A stretch of DNA of 64,000 bases from Mucilaginibacter gracilis (GTDB lineage: Bacteria; Bacteroidota; Bacteroidia; Sphingobacteriales; Sphingobacteriaceae), in contig NZ_RBKU01000001.1 in NCBI RefSeq assembly GCF_003633615.1, positions 4,650,001 through 4,714,000 of the forward strand, written 5' to 3'. This document shows positions 55,175 to 63,475 of this stretch, in pieces. The notes beneath the pieces are model-generated. The model was not told the DNA's origin. It saw only the letters and a list, made by a program, of their open reading frames with translations, and did no database searches. Position numbers and translations under genes: made by a program. Position 1 is the first letter of the stretch. Every line of letters starts with the position of its first letter.

Positions 55175-56194
55175 TTAGAAGTGTATTCCCCTGAACCTTT
55201 CCAGTAATTCTTTGATCCGATCAAATAATTGAACCGGCTCTAATGAATCACCGTAGATCATTTGCTCCCTCATTGTTGCATAGTCGCTTTGATATGCCGC
55301 CATCAGATCATCAGGTGGCGTAAAATCTATCGTTTGTGTCTGCAGGGTTGCATAATCTAAGCCTTTCATCGTATTATATTTTTCTCGGTGCGCTATGATG
55401 TTCAGGTACAGCTCTTTTGATTCCAACGCCTTTTTACCGGTCGCGCTATCCATCATTCTTTCCAGATCATAGAAATGACGGGACATACGACCGGTTCTGA
55501 TCTTAGCGGGATCGGGCTTTTTAAACTCCTCATGTAAAAGAAAGGCCTTCTGTAAAAATGTTTTATGAGGCTCCACAGATTGCACCAGGATTGGCTCTTC
55601 AGAATAGGCCTCATTAGGGTATACTTCGTTTAGTATAGAATGAATCGCTACTTTGGAATACGGTTCAAGTTTTGATCTGATACCCACTTCTATTTTGACC
55701 TCATCAGCGAGGTAAGGATTGGGATCATACAAAGAGATGTATCTTACAAACAAAGTCTGAGGATCTTTATCAGTCATTGTAGGCTCCACATCTTCCGGTA
55801 TGATCGTCAAAGTGCCTTCCGGAATACCGATTTTCTGGAATTGTTGCTCCAGCGCATCTTTAAGCAGTGTGCTTGTAAACTTACAGCCACGCTTTTTTAA
55901 GTTACCCAGGTAGCCCCGACTTGGGTTGTCAGCATATTCCATACCGACAACTTTGGGATCAAGCGCGATATCAATGTCTTCGGAAAAGCGCTCTATCAGC
56001 TTCCAGCACTTACTCAATGATGTGCCCCCTTTGAATATAAGGGAATCGGCGTATTCTGTAGCAAATAATGCTTTTAGGGTCAGCGTTACCCACCAGTCTT
56101 TTTCAATGGCCTTTGTGCCTATTCCGCTGGCCAGTGAAGCCTGGTCAATACTCGTTTTACGCTGGGCGTCCGTCAATTTTAACCAACCTATCAT
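55175..56194 (-). CDS. abiEii: AbiEii-family nucleotidyltransferase toxin
   Basis: A 339-residue toxin of the AbiEii/MenT nucleotidyltransferase group. The polymerase-beta motif is FKGGTSLSKCWKLIERFSED at residues 54-73, with the metal-binding Asp pair in SEDIDIALD (71-79). KTFLQKAFLLHEEF and RHFYDLERMMDS are also typical. It starts 3 bases after the antitoxin stop, a coupled TA pair. Family members modify tRNA or transfer nucleotides and cause growth arrest. Confidence 0.9.
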   Translation of the reverse strand: MIGWLKLTDAQRKTSIDQASLASGIGTKAIEKDWWVTLTLKALFATEYADSLIFKGGTSLSKCWKLIERFSEDIDIALDPKVVGMEYADNPSRGYLGNLKKRGCKFTSTLLKDALEQQFQKIGIPEGTLTIIPEDVEPTMTDKDPQTLFVRYISLYDPNPYLADEVKIEVGIRSKLEPYSKVAIHSILNEVYPNEAYSEEPILVQSVEPHKTFLQKAFLLHEEFKKPDPAKIRTGRMSRHFYDLERMMDSATGKKALESKELYLNIIAHREKYNTMKGLDYATLQTQTIDFTPPDDLMAAYQSDYATMREQMIYGDSLEPVQLFDRIKELLERFRGIHF

Positions 56195-56197
56195 ACC

Positions 56198-56791
56198 TTA
56201 TATTAATTTGATCAAGTAATCATTTATTTTGCCCGTAGCTAATTTCAAATCTTCTTTGAGTATTTTAGGATCTTCAAGCAAAAGCAATTCTTTCAATCTT
56301 TTTTCCGTATTGGTGTCGATATTTTCAACGCCTAACTCTCCAAGCGCCTGAACAATAAGGCTACTATATTTACCCTGCATAGCCAGCTTTTTTTGAGTAG
56401 TCGCTTTGAACTTGATCGTTGTCTTCCCTATCTTGATCTCCTTCGAGGGGCCGTTGGTCAAATAAACCAACTTGGTTGGCACCTGCGTGGTTAAGCCCAG
56501 TTTATGTAAAGCATAGGCCCCGGCTGGTTTGATCTTTATTTTGTCCCTTTTTGCGATAGCATTTGCGATCTCCTCCGGCGCTGGAGAGATCTTCCCGAAA
56601 ACCGGATCGGTTTTAGGAAGTAAATAAATTCCATGCCCCAAACGCTGAATAATACCCTCTTTGTTTAGCCTCGTTAAGGCCATTTTTATGGCACCTTCAG
56701 TTCCGATGCCCCTAAAGTCCGTTGGAAAGATCAGATCACCTTTACGTTTGTGTTTGATCTCCTGCTCAATTTGTACGGATGCACTGCTCAT
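56198..56791 (-). CDS. abiEi: AbiEi-type antitoxin (DUF6088)
   Basis: A 197-residue antitoxin with an N-terminal winged helix (RGIGTEGAIKMALTRLNKEG, IIQRLGHGIYLLPKTDP) and a C-terminal domain (GAYALHKLGLTTQVPTKLVY, LTNGPSKEIKIGKTTIKFKA). It precedes the AbiEii gene by 3 bases. The upstream GGTAAC repeats at 56811-56867 are likely its own operator. Confidence 0.88.
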   Translation of the reverse strand: MSSASVQIEQEIKHKRKGDLIFPTDFRGIGTEGAIKMALTRLNKEGIIQRLGHGIYLLPKTDPVFGKISPAPEEIANAIAKRDKIKIKPAGAYALHKLGLTTQVPTKLVYLTNGPSKEIKIGKTTIKFKATTQKKLAMQGKYSSLIVQALGELGVENIDTNTEKRLKELLLLEDPKILKEDLKLATGKINDYLIKLI

Positions 56792-56810
56792 GGTTACTTA
56801 TTTATTAGAT

Positions 56811-56867
56811 AAAGGTAACAAATATTTTAGATGAATTGTTACTCTTTTATTTAAAAAAGGTAACAAA
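56811..56867. promoter_or_regulatory. Repeated GGTAAC sites upstream of the AbiE operon
   Basis: AAAGGTAACAAA occurs at 56811-56822 and 56856-56867, with an inverted TTGTTACT at 56836-56843 between them and a GGTTAC half-site close to the start codon. Repeated half-sites before an AbiEi gene suggest an autorepression operator. Confidence 0.5.
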
Positions 56868-57144
56868 AAAACTATCGGTATATTTCTTTTGAATATTAAG
56901 GCTGGCAGTTATAAGCAATATGAAAACCTTATAATTTAACGAAGTTTCACCTTCAAATATCTGCTTAACGTATTATTAAACAAATAGTTAGGCCATAATA
57001 TAAATAATGGAGTGACACCCTTAAGGCCACCTTTAGTGATTATTCATTTTTAATCTACTAAAAATCAGCGCTATTAATTGATCGTTCAAGACCAAGTTAA
57101 AAGAGCTTATTGTTCGAGCTTGCGGACATATGATCTCGATGTGT
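56868..57144. other. Intergenic AT-rich DNA
   Basis: No gene is seen. A CTAAAAATCA element and a TTGTTCGAGC about 50 bases apart (57057-57120) resemble the pattern just before the tRNA-end repeat at 52849 and may be another integration scar. Confidence 0.25.
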
Positions 57145-57468
57145 CTATTCCTTGAGGAGTGCTTCTGTTTTCGACAAGAACAATTCCAGTGCATCTGCTA
57201 TATCTATATTCATCCGGTCAGCCAGGACAGTCAGCCACCAGACACATTCACCCAGTTTGTGTTCCAGTTCGGGTGTGGTATTGCTTTTGGGCCAGCGTCC
57301 TTGCTGCGACATCGTCAGTCTGCCTACCAGACCCGCATCAGTCAAAAAAGCCAATGCGTCTTCCTCTACTGTCCACTCGCTGCCATGATGCATCAGTTCC
57401 AATTCATGGTACCGGTTTCTTATTTGTCTTGATCTCTTGATCAATTCACTCAATTTCATATCGCTCAT
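57145..57468 (-). CDS. MazG-like nucleotide pyrophosphohydrolase
   Basis: A 107-residue all-alpha protein of the MazG-like superfamily: LIKRSRQIRNRYHELELMHH, EEDALAFLTDAGLVGRLTM, LEHKLGECVWWLTVLADRMN and DIADALELFLSKTEALL. The ExxE...ExxD-type metal site appears partly kept (EHKLGE...ADRMNID). It follows the NTF2-like gene in the same direction. It might clean up modified nucleotides. It is the last gene of this minus-strand group. Confidence 0.75.
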   Translation of the reverse strand: MSDMKLSELIKRSRQIRNRYHELELMHHGSEWTVEEDALAFLTDAGLVGRLTMSQQGRWPKSNTTPELEHKLGECVWWLTVLADRMNIDIADALELFLSKTEALLKE

Positions 57469-57522
57469 GGTATTTGCTTAAGATTATATTTGGTTATTAA
57501 TTTATTGCTACGCTTTGACTGG

Positions 57523-57864
57523 TTAATCCAGGTAAGCATCAATATGCAAGATCAGCCCCGCCTCATTAAACCTGAAGTTCAGGCCGCCTGTTTCATGGCC
57601 AAAGTCACCGGTAAAATCAATTTTGGCGAGGGTACTGTTATCGCCACTTTGTTCCAGAGCCAGTAATTGAGTCTTGGTATGATAACCAATAAAATACGTT
57701 GTGAAATATTTTCTAATTCCGGCTTGCTGCCGGAATTTTTCCCCCACAGACACGTCGTCTATCACTGCATCTGCAGAAAAAAGATCAAGAACTGCCTGGG
57801 TGTCATAGCGGTTAGCCGCTGCAATGAATTTCATGATGGCTGTTTCGCTCATGATGGTTGTCAA
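57523..57864 (-). CDS. NTF2-like / SnoaL-type protein
   Basis: A 113-residue cone-fold protein (AIMKFIAAANRYDTQAVLDL, FSADAVIDDVSVGEKFRQQA, FNEAGLILHIDAYL). Its start overlaps the AraC stop by four bases (ATGA), so it is co-translated with AraC paralogue 2. It probably binds a small hydrophobic ligand or acts as an isomerase. Confidence 0.78.
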   Translation of the reverse strand: MTTIMSETAIMKFIAAANRYDTQAVLDLFSADAVIDDVSVGEKFRQQAGIRKYFTTYFIGYHTKTQLLALEQSGDNSTLAKIDFTGDFGHETGGLNFRFNEAGLILHIDAYLD

Positions 57865-58778
57865 TTTAAAGATTGCCTGAAGTCAAGCGGTGAGAATTTG
57901 GTTTTGGTTTTAAAGAGCCGGTTAAAGGATTGAGGATATTCAAAACCCAGTTGGTAGGCAATCTCTGCCACAGACAATTCGCCTGCGCTTAACAGTTGCT
58001 TGGCCTTTTCGATCAGTTTCGAATGGATATGCTGTTGCGTATTTTGCCCCGTCAGCGTACGGAGCATATCGCTTAAATAGTGAGCTGATACGTTAAGCGC
58101 TGCGGCCAGATCATCCACCGCGGGCAGGCCATCGGTCAATGGCTTACCTGTATCAAAATATTCAGCGAGCAAGCTTTCAAAACGGGTGAGCAATTCGCTG
58201 CTTGCCGTTTTTCGGGTAACGAATTGACGGTTATAATAACGTTTGCTGTAGTTCAGCAACAGCTCCACTTGTGAAACCAATACATCCTGACTGATCTGAT
58301 CTATCGGCGAATCCAGTTCCGTTTCGATATTTTTGAACAAACCGATGATGACTTGCTTTTCCTTGTCCGAGAGGTATAATGCTTCGGTTACGGCATATGA
58401 AAAGAAACCGTAGTTTTTGATGCTTTTTCCTAAAGGGTATGTCCTGATAAAATCAGGGTGGATCAGCAGTGTGTAGCCACCATAATCCGCTTCTCCTTCC
58501 AGGGCCGTGATCACCTGGTTAGGTGAAATAAAGGACAAGCCGCCCTCATCAAAATCATAATGGCTTTGGCCGTATTTAACCTTGCCGCTAAAGTTCTTTT
58601 TATAAGAGATCTTATAAAAATTGAACAACATTCCTTTTTCCAGTTCGGCAGTATCTACGGTGATATTACTATAATCTACCAGGCTGATCAGCGGGTGCAG
58701 GGGTTTGGGCAGGCCCAGCGCCCGGTGTAATGCTGAGATCGAATCAAAGATGACCGGCTGTTTACTTACGTTCTTCAT
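57861..58778 (-). CDS. AraC-family regulator (paralogue 2)
   Basis: A 305-residue AraC protein close to the ones at 54000 and 62236 (ISALHRALGLPKPLHPLISL, VKYGQSHYDFDEGGLSFISP, LNVSAHYLSDMLRTLTGQNT, VAEIAYQLGFEYPQSFNRLF). It overlaps the SDR upstream by four bases (ATGA) and the NTF2-like gene downstream by four bases, so all three are coupled. It should bind near 59645-59680. Confidence 0.92.
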   Translation of the reverse strand: MKNVSKQPVIFDSISALHRALGLPKPLHPLISLVDYSNITVDTAELEKGMLFNFYKISYKKNFSGKVKYGQSHYDFDEGGLSFISPNQVITALEGEADYGGYTLLIHPDFIRTYPLGKSIKNYGFFSYAVTEALYLSDKEKQVIIGLFKNIETELDSPIDQISQDVLVSQVELLLNYSKRYYNRQFVTRKTASSELLTRFESLLAEYFDTGKPLTDGLPAVDDLAAALNVSAHYLSDMLRTLTGQNTQQHIHSKLIEKAKQLLSAGELSVAEIAYQLGFEYPQSFNRLFKTKTKFSPLDFRQSLN

Positions 58779-59596
58779 GCTTGAGGATATGGGCTCTGCA
58801 AGTTAAGGTATTTTGTTAACCCGATGCGGTAAGCTTCCGGTCCTTCAGCCAGCCGTTTGGCATAAAGGCGCACCGCATCATTACCGGCAGGGTAAGTCAA
58901 TTGGTCTAGCTCATCGGTGGCTGCCGTATAAACTACATCGGCAATTTGCTCTGCTTCGGTAAATTCCATCAACGTACCATCCTTAAACCCTTCCATCATT
59001 TTTGCCATGGTGGCTTCATAGGCTTTGTCTTCTGTCACTTGCATGGCTTTGGTAAAATCACTTTTAATACCACCAGGGGCTACATTCTTAATGCCGATGT
59101 TAAATTGGGCCAGGTCATAGGAAAGACTTTCGGCCAATCCCTGTAAAGCCCACTTCGAAGCATTGTAGATCGCAGACTGCGGGTTGGACACCAGCCCGCA
59201 GAGGGATGTGGTGTTGATGAACAAACCTTTGTTCCGTCCCCGAAAATAAGGGATAAAAGCCCTTATCACCGATAGTGTACCGAAAAAATTGGTATCGAAT
59301 TGCGCCCTTATTTGTTGCTCCGTATGTGATTCAATTGGCCCGATCAAACCATAACCTGCATTATTAAATACCACATCGATATCGCCCAGTTCTAGTGCGG
59401 CTTTTACGGTTTGCTGTACTTGTTCGCTATTGGTGACATCCAATGGCAACAGCGTAATATTGCTTAATTCATTAAGCCCGGTTTCCTTTTCAGGTGAGCG
59501 CATAGTGGCGATCACTTTCCAGCCTTTAGTCTGAAATAATTTAGCGGTTGCTTTGCCTAACCCGGTCGATGCGCCGGTGATCAAAATAGTTTTCAT
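58775..59596 (-). CDS. Short-chain dehydrogenase/reductase (paralogue 2)
   Basis: A 273-residue SDR. The start at 59596 has AAAGGAAACAAC just before it and matches the paralogues. An upstream ATG at 59620 is less likely. ILITGASTGLGKATA is the cofactor site, VVFNNAGYGL the NNAG motif, INTTSLCGLV and YNASKWALQG the Ser and Tyr-Lys catalytic elements. It starts a four-gene coupled operon (SDR-AraC-NTF2-MazG). Confidence 0.92.
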   Translation of the reverse strand: MKTILITGASTGLGKATAKLFQTKGWKVIATMRSPEKETGLNELSNITLLPLDVTNSEQVQQTVKAALELGDIDVVFNNAGYGLIGPIESHTEQQIRAQFDTNFFGTLSVIRAFIPYFRGRNKGLFINTTSLCGLVSNPQSAIYNASKWALQGLAESLSYDLAQFNIGIKNVAPGGIKSDFTKAMQVTEDKAYEATMAKMMEGFKDGTLMEFTEAEQIADVVYTAATDELDQLTYPAGNDAVRLYAKRLAEGPEAYRIGLTKYLNLQSPYPQA

Positions 59597-59644
59597 GTTG
59601 TTTCCTTTTGTGTAATACAAAGGTGGGGCATCAACACTGCTGCA

Positions 59645-59680
59645 TTGTAACCGAAACAGACGGTGTTGTAACCAAAACGG
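59645..59680. promoter_or_regulatory. 21-bp-phased direct repeat, candidate AraC operator
   Basis: TTGTAACCGAAACAG (59645-59659) and TTGTAACCAAAACGG (59666-59680) are 13/15 identical and offset by exactly 21 bases, two helical turns. They lie 49 bases before the SDR/AraC operon start, as in the araI half-sites bound by AraC dimers. Confidence 0.6.
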
Positions 59681-59767
59681 AGTAAAATTTAATTCGAGAA
59701 CAGTAAGGGAATTCGATCCCGGCTAATAGGCGTATATGAGTTATCCGTATACATTCCCCTGTCATCG

Positions 59768-59971
59768 TTTGCCAAGCTCGTCGGACGCAGCCTTTCCACC
59801 TTCAAAAGGGATTTTACCAGGCTATTTGAAACGACACCCGAAAAGTGGTTACAACAAAAGCGCTTGGAGCAGGCCCACTATTTAGTAGCCAGGAAAAACC
59901 TACGCCCTTCAGAAATGCATCTTGAAGTAGGTTTTGAAAATCTATCCCTTATTTCCTTTGCGTTTAGATAA
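59768..59971 (+). pseudogene. AraC C-terminal fragment
   Basis: The frame reads LVGRSLSTFKRDFTRLFETT, PEKWLQQKRLEQAHYLVARK and LEVGFENLSLISFAFR, the two helix-turn-helix units of an AraC protein, with no start and a stop before the normal end. Beyond the stop the sequence still resembles an AraC tail (FGLTAYDAHK). It is a broken AraC copy. Confidence 0.7.
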
Positions 59972-60081
59972 TTATTCGGGCTGACGGCTTACGATGCTCA
60001 TAAAAACATTGTGGACCTGCATAACTTCGCTTTTCTGTTAACTAACTTTGATCTTAGCAGAAACGAAACAAATCTTCGTCA

Positions 60082-60654
60082 ATGGAAAGACTTAAAGCCG
60101 TGATCAATGAAATCTCACCCATGTCCCCCGAAGATTTTGACCTTTTAAAACCGGGAATTAAGGTATCGGTAAAAAAGAAGAGCAACCTATTGGAACAAGG
60201 TGACGTTTGTAAAAATATTTGTTTTGTCACTAAAGGGTTCTTCCGCATGTTTTATGTTGACCTGGAAGGCAATGAAATCAATAACCGGTTCACAGGAGCG
60301 GATAACTTCATAGTCGATTTCCAGAGTTTTCTTACCCAGATGCCCTCGCGTTATTACTGGCAGGCCATGCAAGACTCAGAAGTTCTGATATTTTCTTACA
60401 AAGAAGTTCAACGGCTTTATGCAAGATCTCCCGCCTGGGAAAAGTTTGGCCGTCTTGTTGCTGAGCGCGTCTATTTGCAGTTGAACGAACGTGTAGAAAT
60501 GTTCCAATTTATGTCGCCACAGCAACGTTACGAGCATCTTTTATCGACGCGCCCGGAACTTTTTAATCAAATATCGCAGTTTCACATGTCATCTTACCTG
60601 GGTGTAAAACCAGAATCATTGAGCAGGCTGCGCAAGCGGATCCATTATAAATAG
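60082..60654 (+). CDS. Crp/Fnr-family regulator
   Basis: A 190-residue cyclic-nucleotide-binding-domain protein (VKKKSNLLEQGDVCKNICFV, TKGFFRMFYVDLEGNEINNR, DSEVLIFSYKEVQRLYA) with a C-terminal helix-turn-helix (FHMSSYLGVKPESLSRLRKR). Both parts are compact, as in small Bacteroidota Crp proteins. The effector pocket Arg is not evident, so it may bind no cAMP. It is followed by the EthD gene. Confidence 0.85.
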   Translation: MERLKAVINEISPMSPEDFDLLKPGIKVSVKKKSNLLEQGDVCKNICFVTKGFFRMFYVDLEGNEINNRFTGADNFIVDFQSFLTQMPSRYYWQAMQDSEVLIFSYKEVQRLYARSPAWEKFGRLVAERVYLQLNERVEMFQFMSPQQRYEHLLSTRPELFNQISQFHMSSYLGVKPESLSRLRKRIHYK

Positions 60655-60714
60655 TTTTCTTAACCCAAGTCAACGTTATAGCGGTTAACGATGGGCCATA
60701 TTTGATAAAAAAAT

Positions 60715-61062
60715 ATGACCATGATTAAATTCACTATCCTGCTACGCAGGCGTCCCGGAACCAGTCACGAAGACTTTGTTTCTTATCATAAAAATAATCA
60801 CGCGGCTTTGTTTGCTTCGCTACCAGAGGTAAAGCAATATGTCCGCCGTTACGTACAATGTCATCCGCTACCGGTAACGCTTCCGGGACTGCCACCTCCG
60901 GAATATGATGGGATCACAGAGATATGGTTTGATAATGCAGAGTCTATCGAAAAAGTTTTTGGTGCTAAAGATTACATGGAATTGATCAGGCCGGATGAAG
61001 AGAAATTTCTTGACTTGCATGGGTGCAGCTTTTTAATATCGACTGAGCATGTCGTTATATAA
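60715..61062 (+). CDS. EthD-domain protein
   Basis: A 115-residue ferredoxin-fold protein of the EthD family (MIKFTILLRRRPGTSHEDFV, YVRRYVQCHPLPVTLPGLPP, YDGITEIWFDNAESIEKVF, YMELIRPDEEKFLDLHGCSF). It follows the Crp gene by 60 bases. Related proteins aid breakdown or modification of small aromatic or ether compounds. The specific role is unknown. Confidence 0.8.
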   Translation: MTMIKFTILLRRRPGTSHEDFVSYHKNNHAALFASLPEVKQYVRRYVQCHPLPVTLPGLPPPEYDGITEIWFDNAESIEKVFGAKDYMELIRPDEEKFLDLHGCSFLISTEHVVI

Positions 61063-61063
61063 G

Positions 61064-61231
61064 TCAAATTTTGACCATATCGCTTAAATAGTGCGTGGAG
61101 AGGTGTATTTGGTCTGCCGGGTATTGTACAGTCGGAATCCCCTTATTTAAGGCTGCGCTATCAATGAAATACCCTTCCGGTATTTCCTCCAGCTTTTGTA
61201 ACAGATCATTATTAACCGCTTTTCGGGTAAT
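61064..61231 (-). pseudogene. AraC-family fragment (paralogue family)
   Basis: On the minus strand the frame reads ITRKAVNNDLLQKLEEIPEG then IPTVQYPADQIHLSTHYLSD and MVKI before a stop. It matches the middle of the AraC paralogues (ITRKTASSELLTRFESLLAE...LNVSAHYLSDML). Neither end is present. It is a scar of a past SDR/AraC duplication or deletion. Confidence 0.65.
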
Positions 61232-61321
61232 GTCCACATTTAGCGCTAAAGTTTGTTAATTTTTGTAAAAATGTATCGCTATTCCGCTATTATGTATAAG
61301 TGTTTCAGGGAGTGATCGCAA

Positions 61322-61329
61322 TAACTTTG
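61322..61329 (+). promoter_or_regulatory. -7 promoter box of SDR paralogue 3
   Basis: TAACTTTG matches TAnnTTTG and lies 19 bases before the ATG at 61349. Confidence 0.45.
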
Positions 61330-61348
61330 CCTTATAAAACAATAAGGA

Positions 61349-62173
61349 ATGTCAAAAATAATTTTTATTACGGGCGCATCCCGAGGATTGGGAAAAATAT
61401 GGGCAGAAGCCTTTTTGGATCGGGGTGACAAAGTGGTTGCCACTTAAAGAAATTTGAGCGGATTACAGGAATTGGCAGATAAATATGGAAGTGCCCTGTT
61501 GCCGCTGGAACTGGAGATCACTAACCGAACTGCGTGTTTTGAAGCTATAGCTAAAGCAAACAATCATTTCGGTCGTATTGATGTCGTTATTAATAATGCA
61601 GGTACAGGCGTGTTCGGCACCGTGGAAGAATTGGGAGAACAAGAAGCCAGGGATATTATTGATGCCAATCTTTTTGGAACGTTATGGATTACACAGGCAG
61701 CATTGCCGGTAATGAGGGCTCAGGGAAGTGGCCATGTCTTACAGGTATCCAGCGCTATGGGTATTTATACATTTCCTACAGTTGGCATTTATAGCGCCAG
61801 TAAATTTGCTGTCGAAGGATTTAGCGAGGCGCTCGCACTGGAAGTAAAAGGCCTCGGTATACATATCACACTTGTAGAACCAAATGGATTCGCGACCGAG
61901 TTTAATGCGTCGTCGGTACAAAGTAAATCTATTGCCGCCTACGACAAAATGAAAGCCGAGTTATACGCCGATCCTAATTTAGTTGCTCCGGATGCCTATG
62001 GAGATCCCAAAGCCACCGCCGGGGCCATATTAAAGTTAGTGGATACGCCAAATCCTCCGTTAAGACTGTTCCTTGGAAAAAAGGCACTTCCCTTAGCAAA
62101 GGAAATATATGCAGAGCGCCTGGCAAGCTGGGAAGAATGGAATGAGGTATCGGTTAAGGCGCATGGCAATTAA
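61349..62173 (+). pseudogene. Short-chain dehydrogenase (paralogue 3) with an in-frame stop
   Basis: The frame opens at 61349 with MSKIIFITGASRGLGKIWAE and reads GDKVVAT, then TAA at 61445-61447, then RNLSGLQELADKYG in the same frame to the end of an otherwise normal SDR (NNAG in VVINNAGTG, Tyr-Lys in YSASKFAVEG). One codon alone separates the halves. A downstream TTG at 61454 could start only a truncated protein lacking the cofactor site. It is therefore a probable pseudogene, unless the stop is read through or is a sequencing error. Confidence 0.7.
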
Positions 62174-62194
62174 TTATTCGTAAATTTACTTATT

Positions 62195-62221
62195 AATCAC
62201 CCCTGAGTTTCAGGGGTGATT
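62195..62221. terminator. Hairpin between SDR 3 and AraC 3
   Basis: AATCACCCCTG (62195-62205) pairs exactly with CAGGGGTGATT (62211-62221). The T-run is weak. It may partly terminate SDR transcription before the AraC gene. Confidence 0.5.
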
Positions 62222-62235
62222 GTAATTCGATAGCA

Positions 62236-63123
62236 ATGCACTTCAAAAGTCTGAGCGATCTTCATCGTTGTAATAATTACCCGGAGCCTGAGCATCCTTT
62301 GCTCACACTATTTACTTGTAATCCGCTAAGAAGCGTGACCAGCTACGAAGTAACCACCGATTTCTATATTATCGCTTTAAAAAAATTAAGTTCGGGAGAG
62401 ATCAGGTATGGGAAAACCCGTTACGATCACCAGAGCGGCTCGATGTATTTCTTAAAGCCGCAGCAGGTTATTCAAATGAAAGATATTTCCCTTGACGGTA
62501 AGGGATTTGAAATCTGGTTTCATGAAGATTACCTGAGCGGTCATCCGCTCCATATGGAGATAAAGAAGTATAGCTATTTTAATTACGAACTTAATGAAGC
62601 GTTGCACATTTCGCCAAAAGAGCAAAAAATTATATGGGATTTGTACGAAAAAATTGCAATTGAATATCATAATAACCAGGATGAATTTTCCCGTGATATC
62701 ATACTTGGACATATAGAATCCATCCTGAAATATTCCCTTCGTTTTTATAAGCGGCAATTCATGAATCGCTTTATGCTATCCGGCACAACAGTCACCAAAT
62801 TCAATAAGGCATTGGCTAACTACTTTGAACAGGGGCTGCTCCAGAAAAAAGGGCTACCGACGGTAGCAATGTTTGCTGACGAACTGCATTTGTCTCCCCG
62901 CTACCTGAGCGACCTGTTAAAACAGGAAACAGGGAAGACCGCAATGGACCTGATACAGATTTTCCTGATTACAGAAGCCAAGAATTTGCTTAACCAGGGC
63001 GATCTCACGATTAATGAAATAGCCAATTTGCTGGGCTACGAAAATCCACCTTACTTTTCCCGATTATTTAAAAAAGAAACGGGCATAAGTCCCAGCCTGT
63101 TTAGAGGGCAGCACTTAAACTAA
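62236..63123 (+). CDS. AraC-family regulator (paralogue 3)
   Basis: A 295-residue AraC protein with the same build as the others (FKSLSDLHRCNNYPEPEHPL, EIRYGKTRYDHQSGSMYFLK, FADELHLSPRYLSDLLKQET, INEIANLLGYENPPYFSRLF). It lies 62 bases after the broken SDR, repeating the SDR-AraC order of 53.1-54.9 kb. Confidence 0.9.
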   Translation: MHFKSLSDLHRCNNYPEPEHPLLTLFTCNPLRSVTSYEVTTDFYIIALKKLSSGEIRYGKTRYDHQSGSMYFLKPQQVIQMKDISLDGKGFEIWFHEDYLSGHPLHMEIKKYSYFNYELNEALHISPKEQKIIWDLYEKIAIEYHNNQDEFSRDIILGHIESILKYSLRFYKRQFMNRFMLSGTTVTKFNKALANYFEQGLLQKKGLPTVAMFADELHLSPRYLSDLLKQETGKTAMDLIQIFLITEAKNLLNQGDLTINEIANLLGYENPPYFSRLFKKETGISPSLFRGQHLN

Positions 63124-63417
63124 TTCTATTTTAGTGCTGAATAGTTTACCTAAAAGTGGATATTCCGCTGATATTGACCACCTGATTCCGGTAGACAAGT
63201 AAAATCAGGACGAGACAAATTGCTTAAAACAACAATTTGCCCAACTAACCAGCAATTTGCCAGTCTGACTTTACCTTTTGGCATAATGTGCCTCACCGGA
63301 ATAAAACAGTTTACAGTCAAGTATCAATTCGAAATTTCTAAAAAATTGGTATAACTGTATTTAGGCTAACATATTCCGAAGTTTGGCTAAATTAACTTTA
63401 TAATTAATCCGGACATT
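63124..63417. other. Intergenic region, no gene seen
   Basis: No supported reading frame, hairpin or RNA gene is visible. It runs from the AraC stop to the inverted repeat at 63418. Confidence 0.3.
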
Positions 63418-63441
63418 TGATTTACAACACTTTGTAAATCA
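63418..63441. promoter_or_regulatory. 9-bp inverted repeat upstream of the NAD(P)-binding gene
   Basis: TGATTTACA (63418-63426) pairs exactly with TGTAAATCA (63433-63441) around six bases, 34 bases before the ATG at 63476. Spacing of half-sites is 15 bases, suited to a dimeric repressor. Confidence 0.45.
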
Positions 63442-63475
63442 CAACGTAGTGCTCAACTACTGATAAATATTAAAA

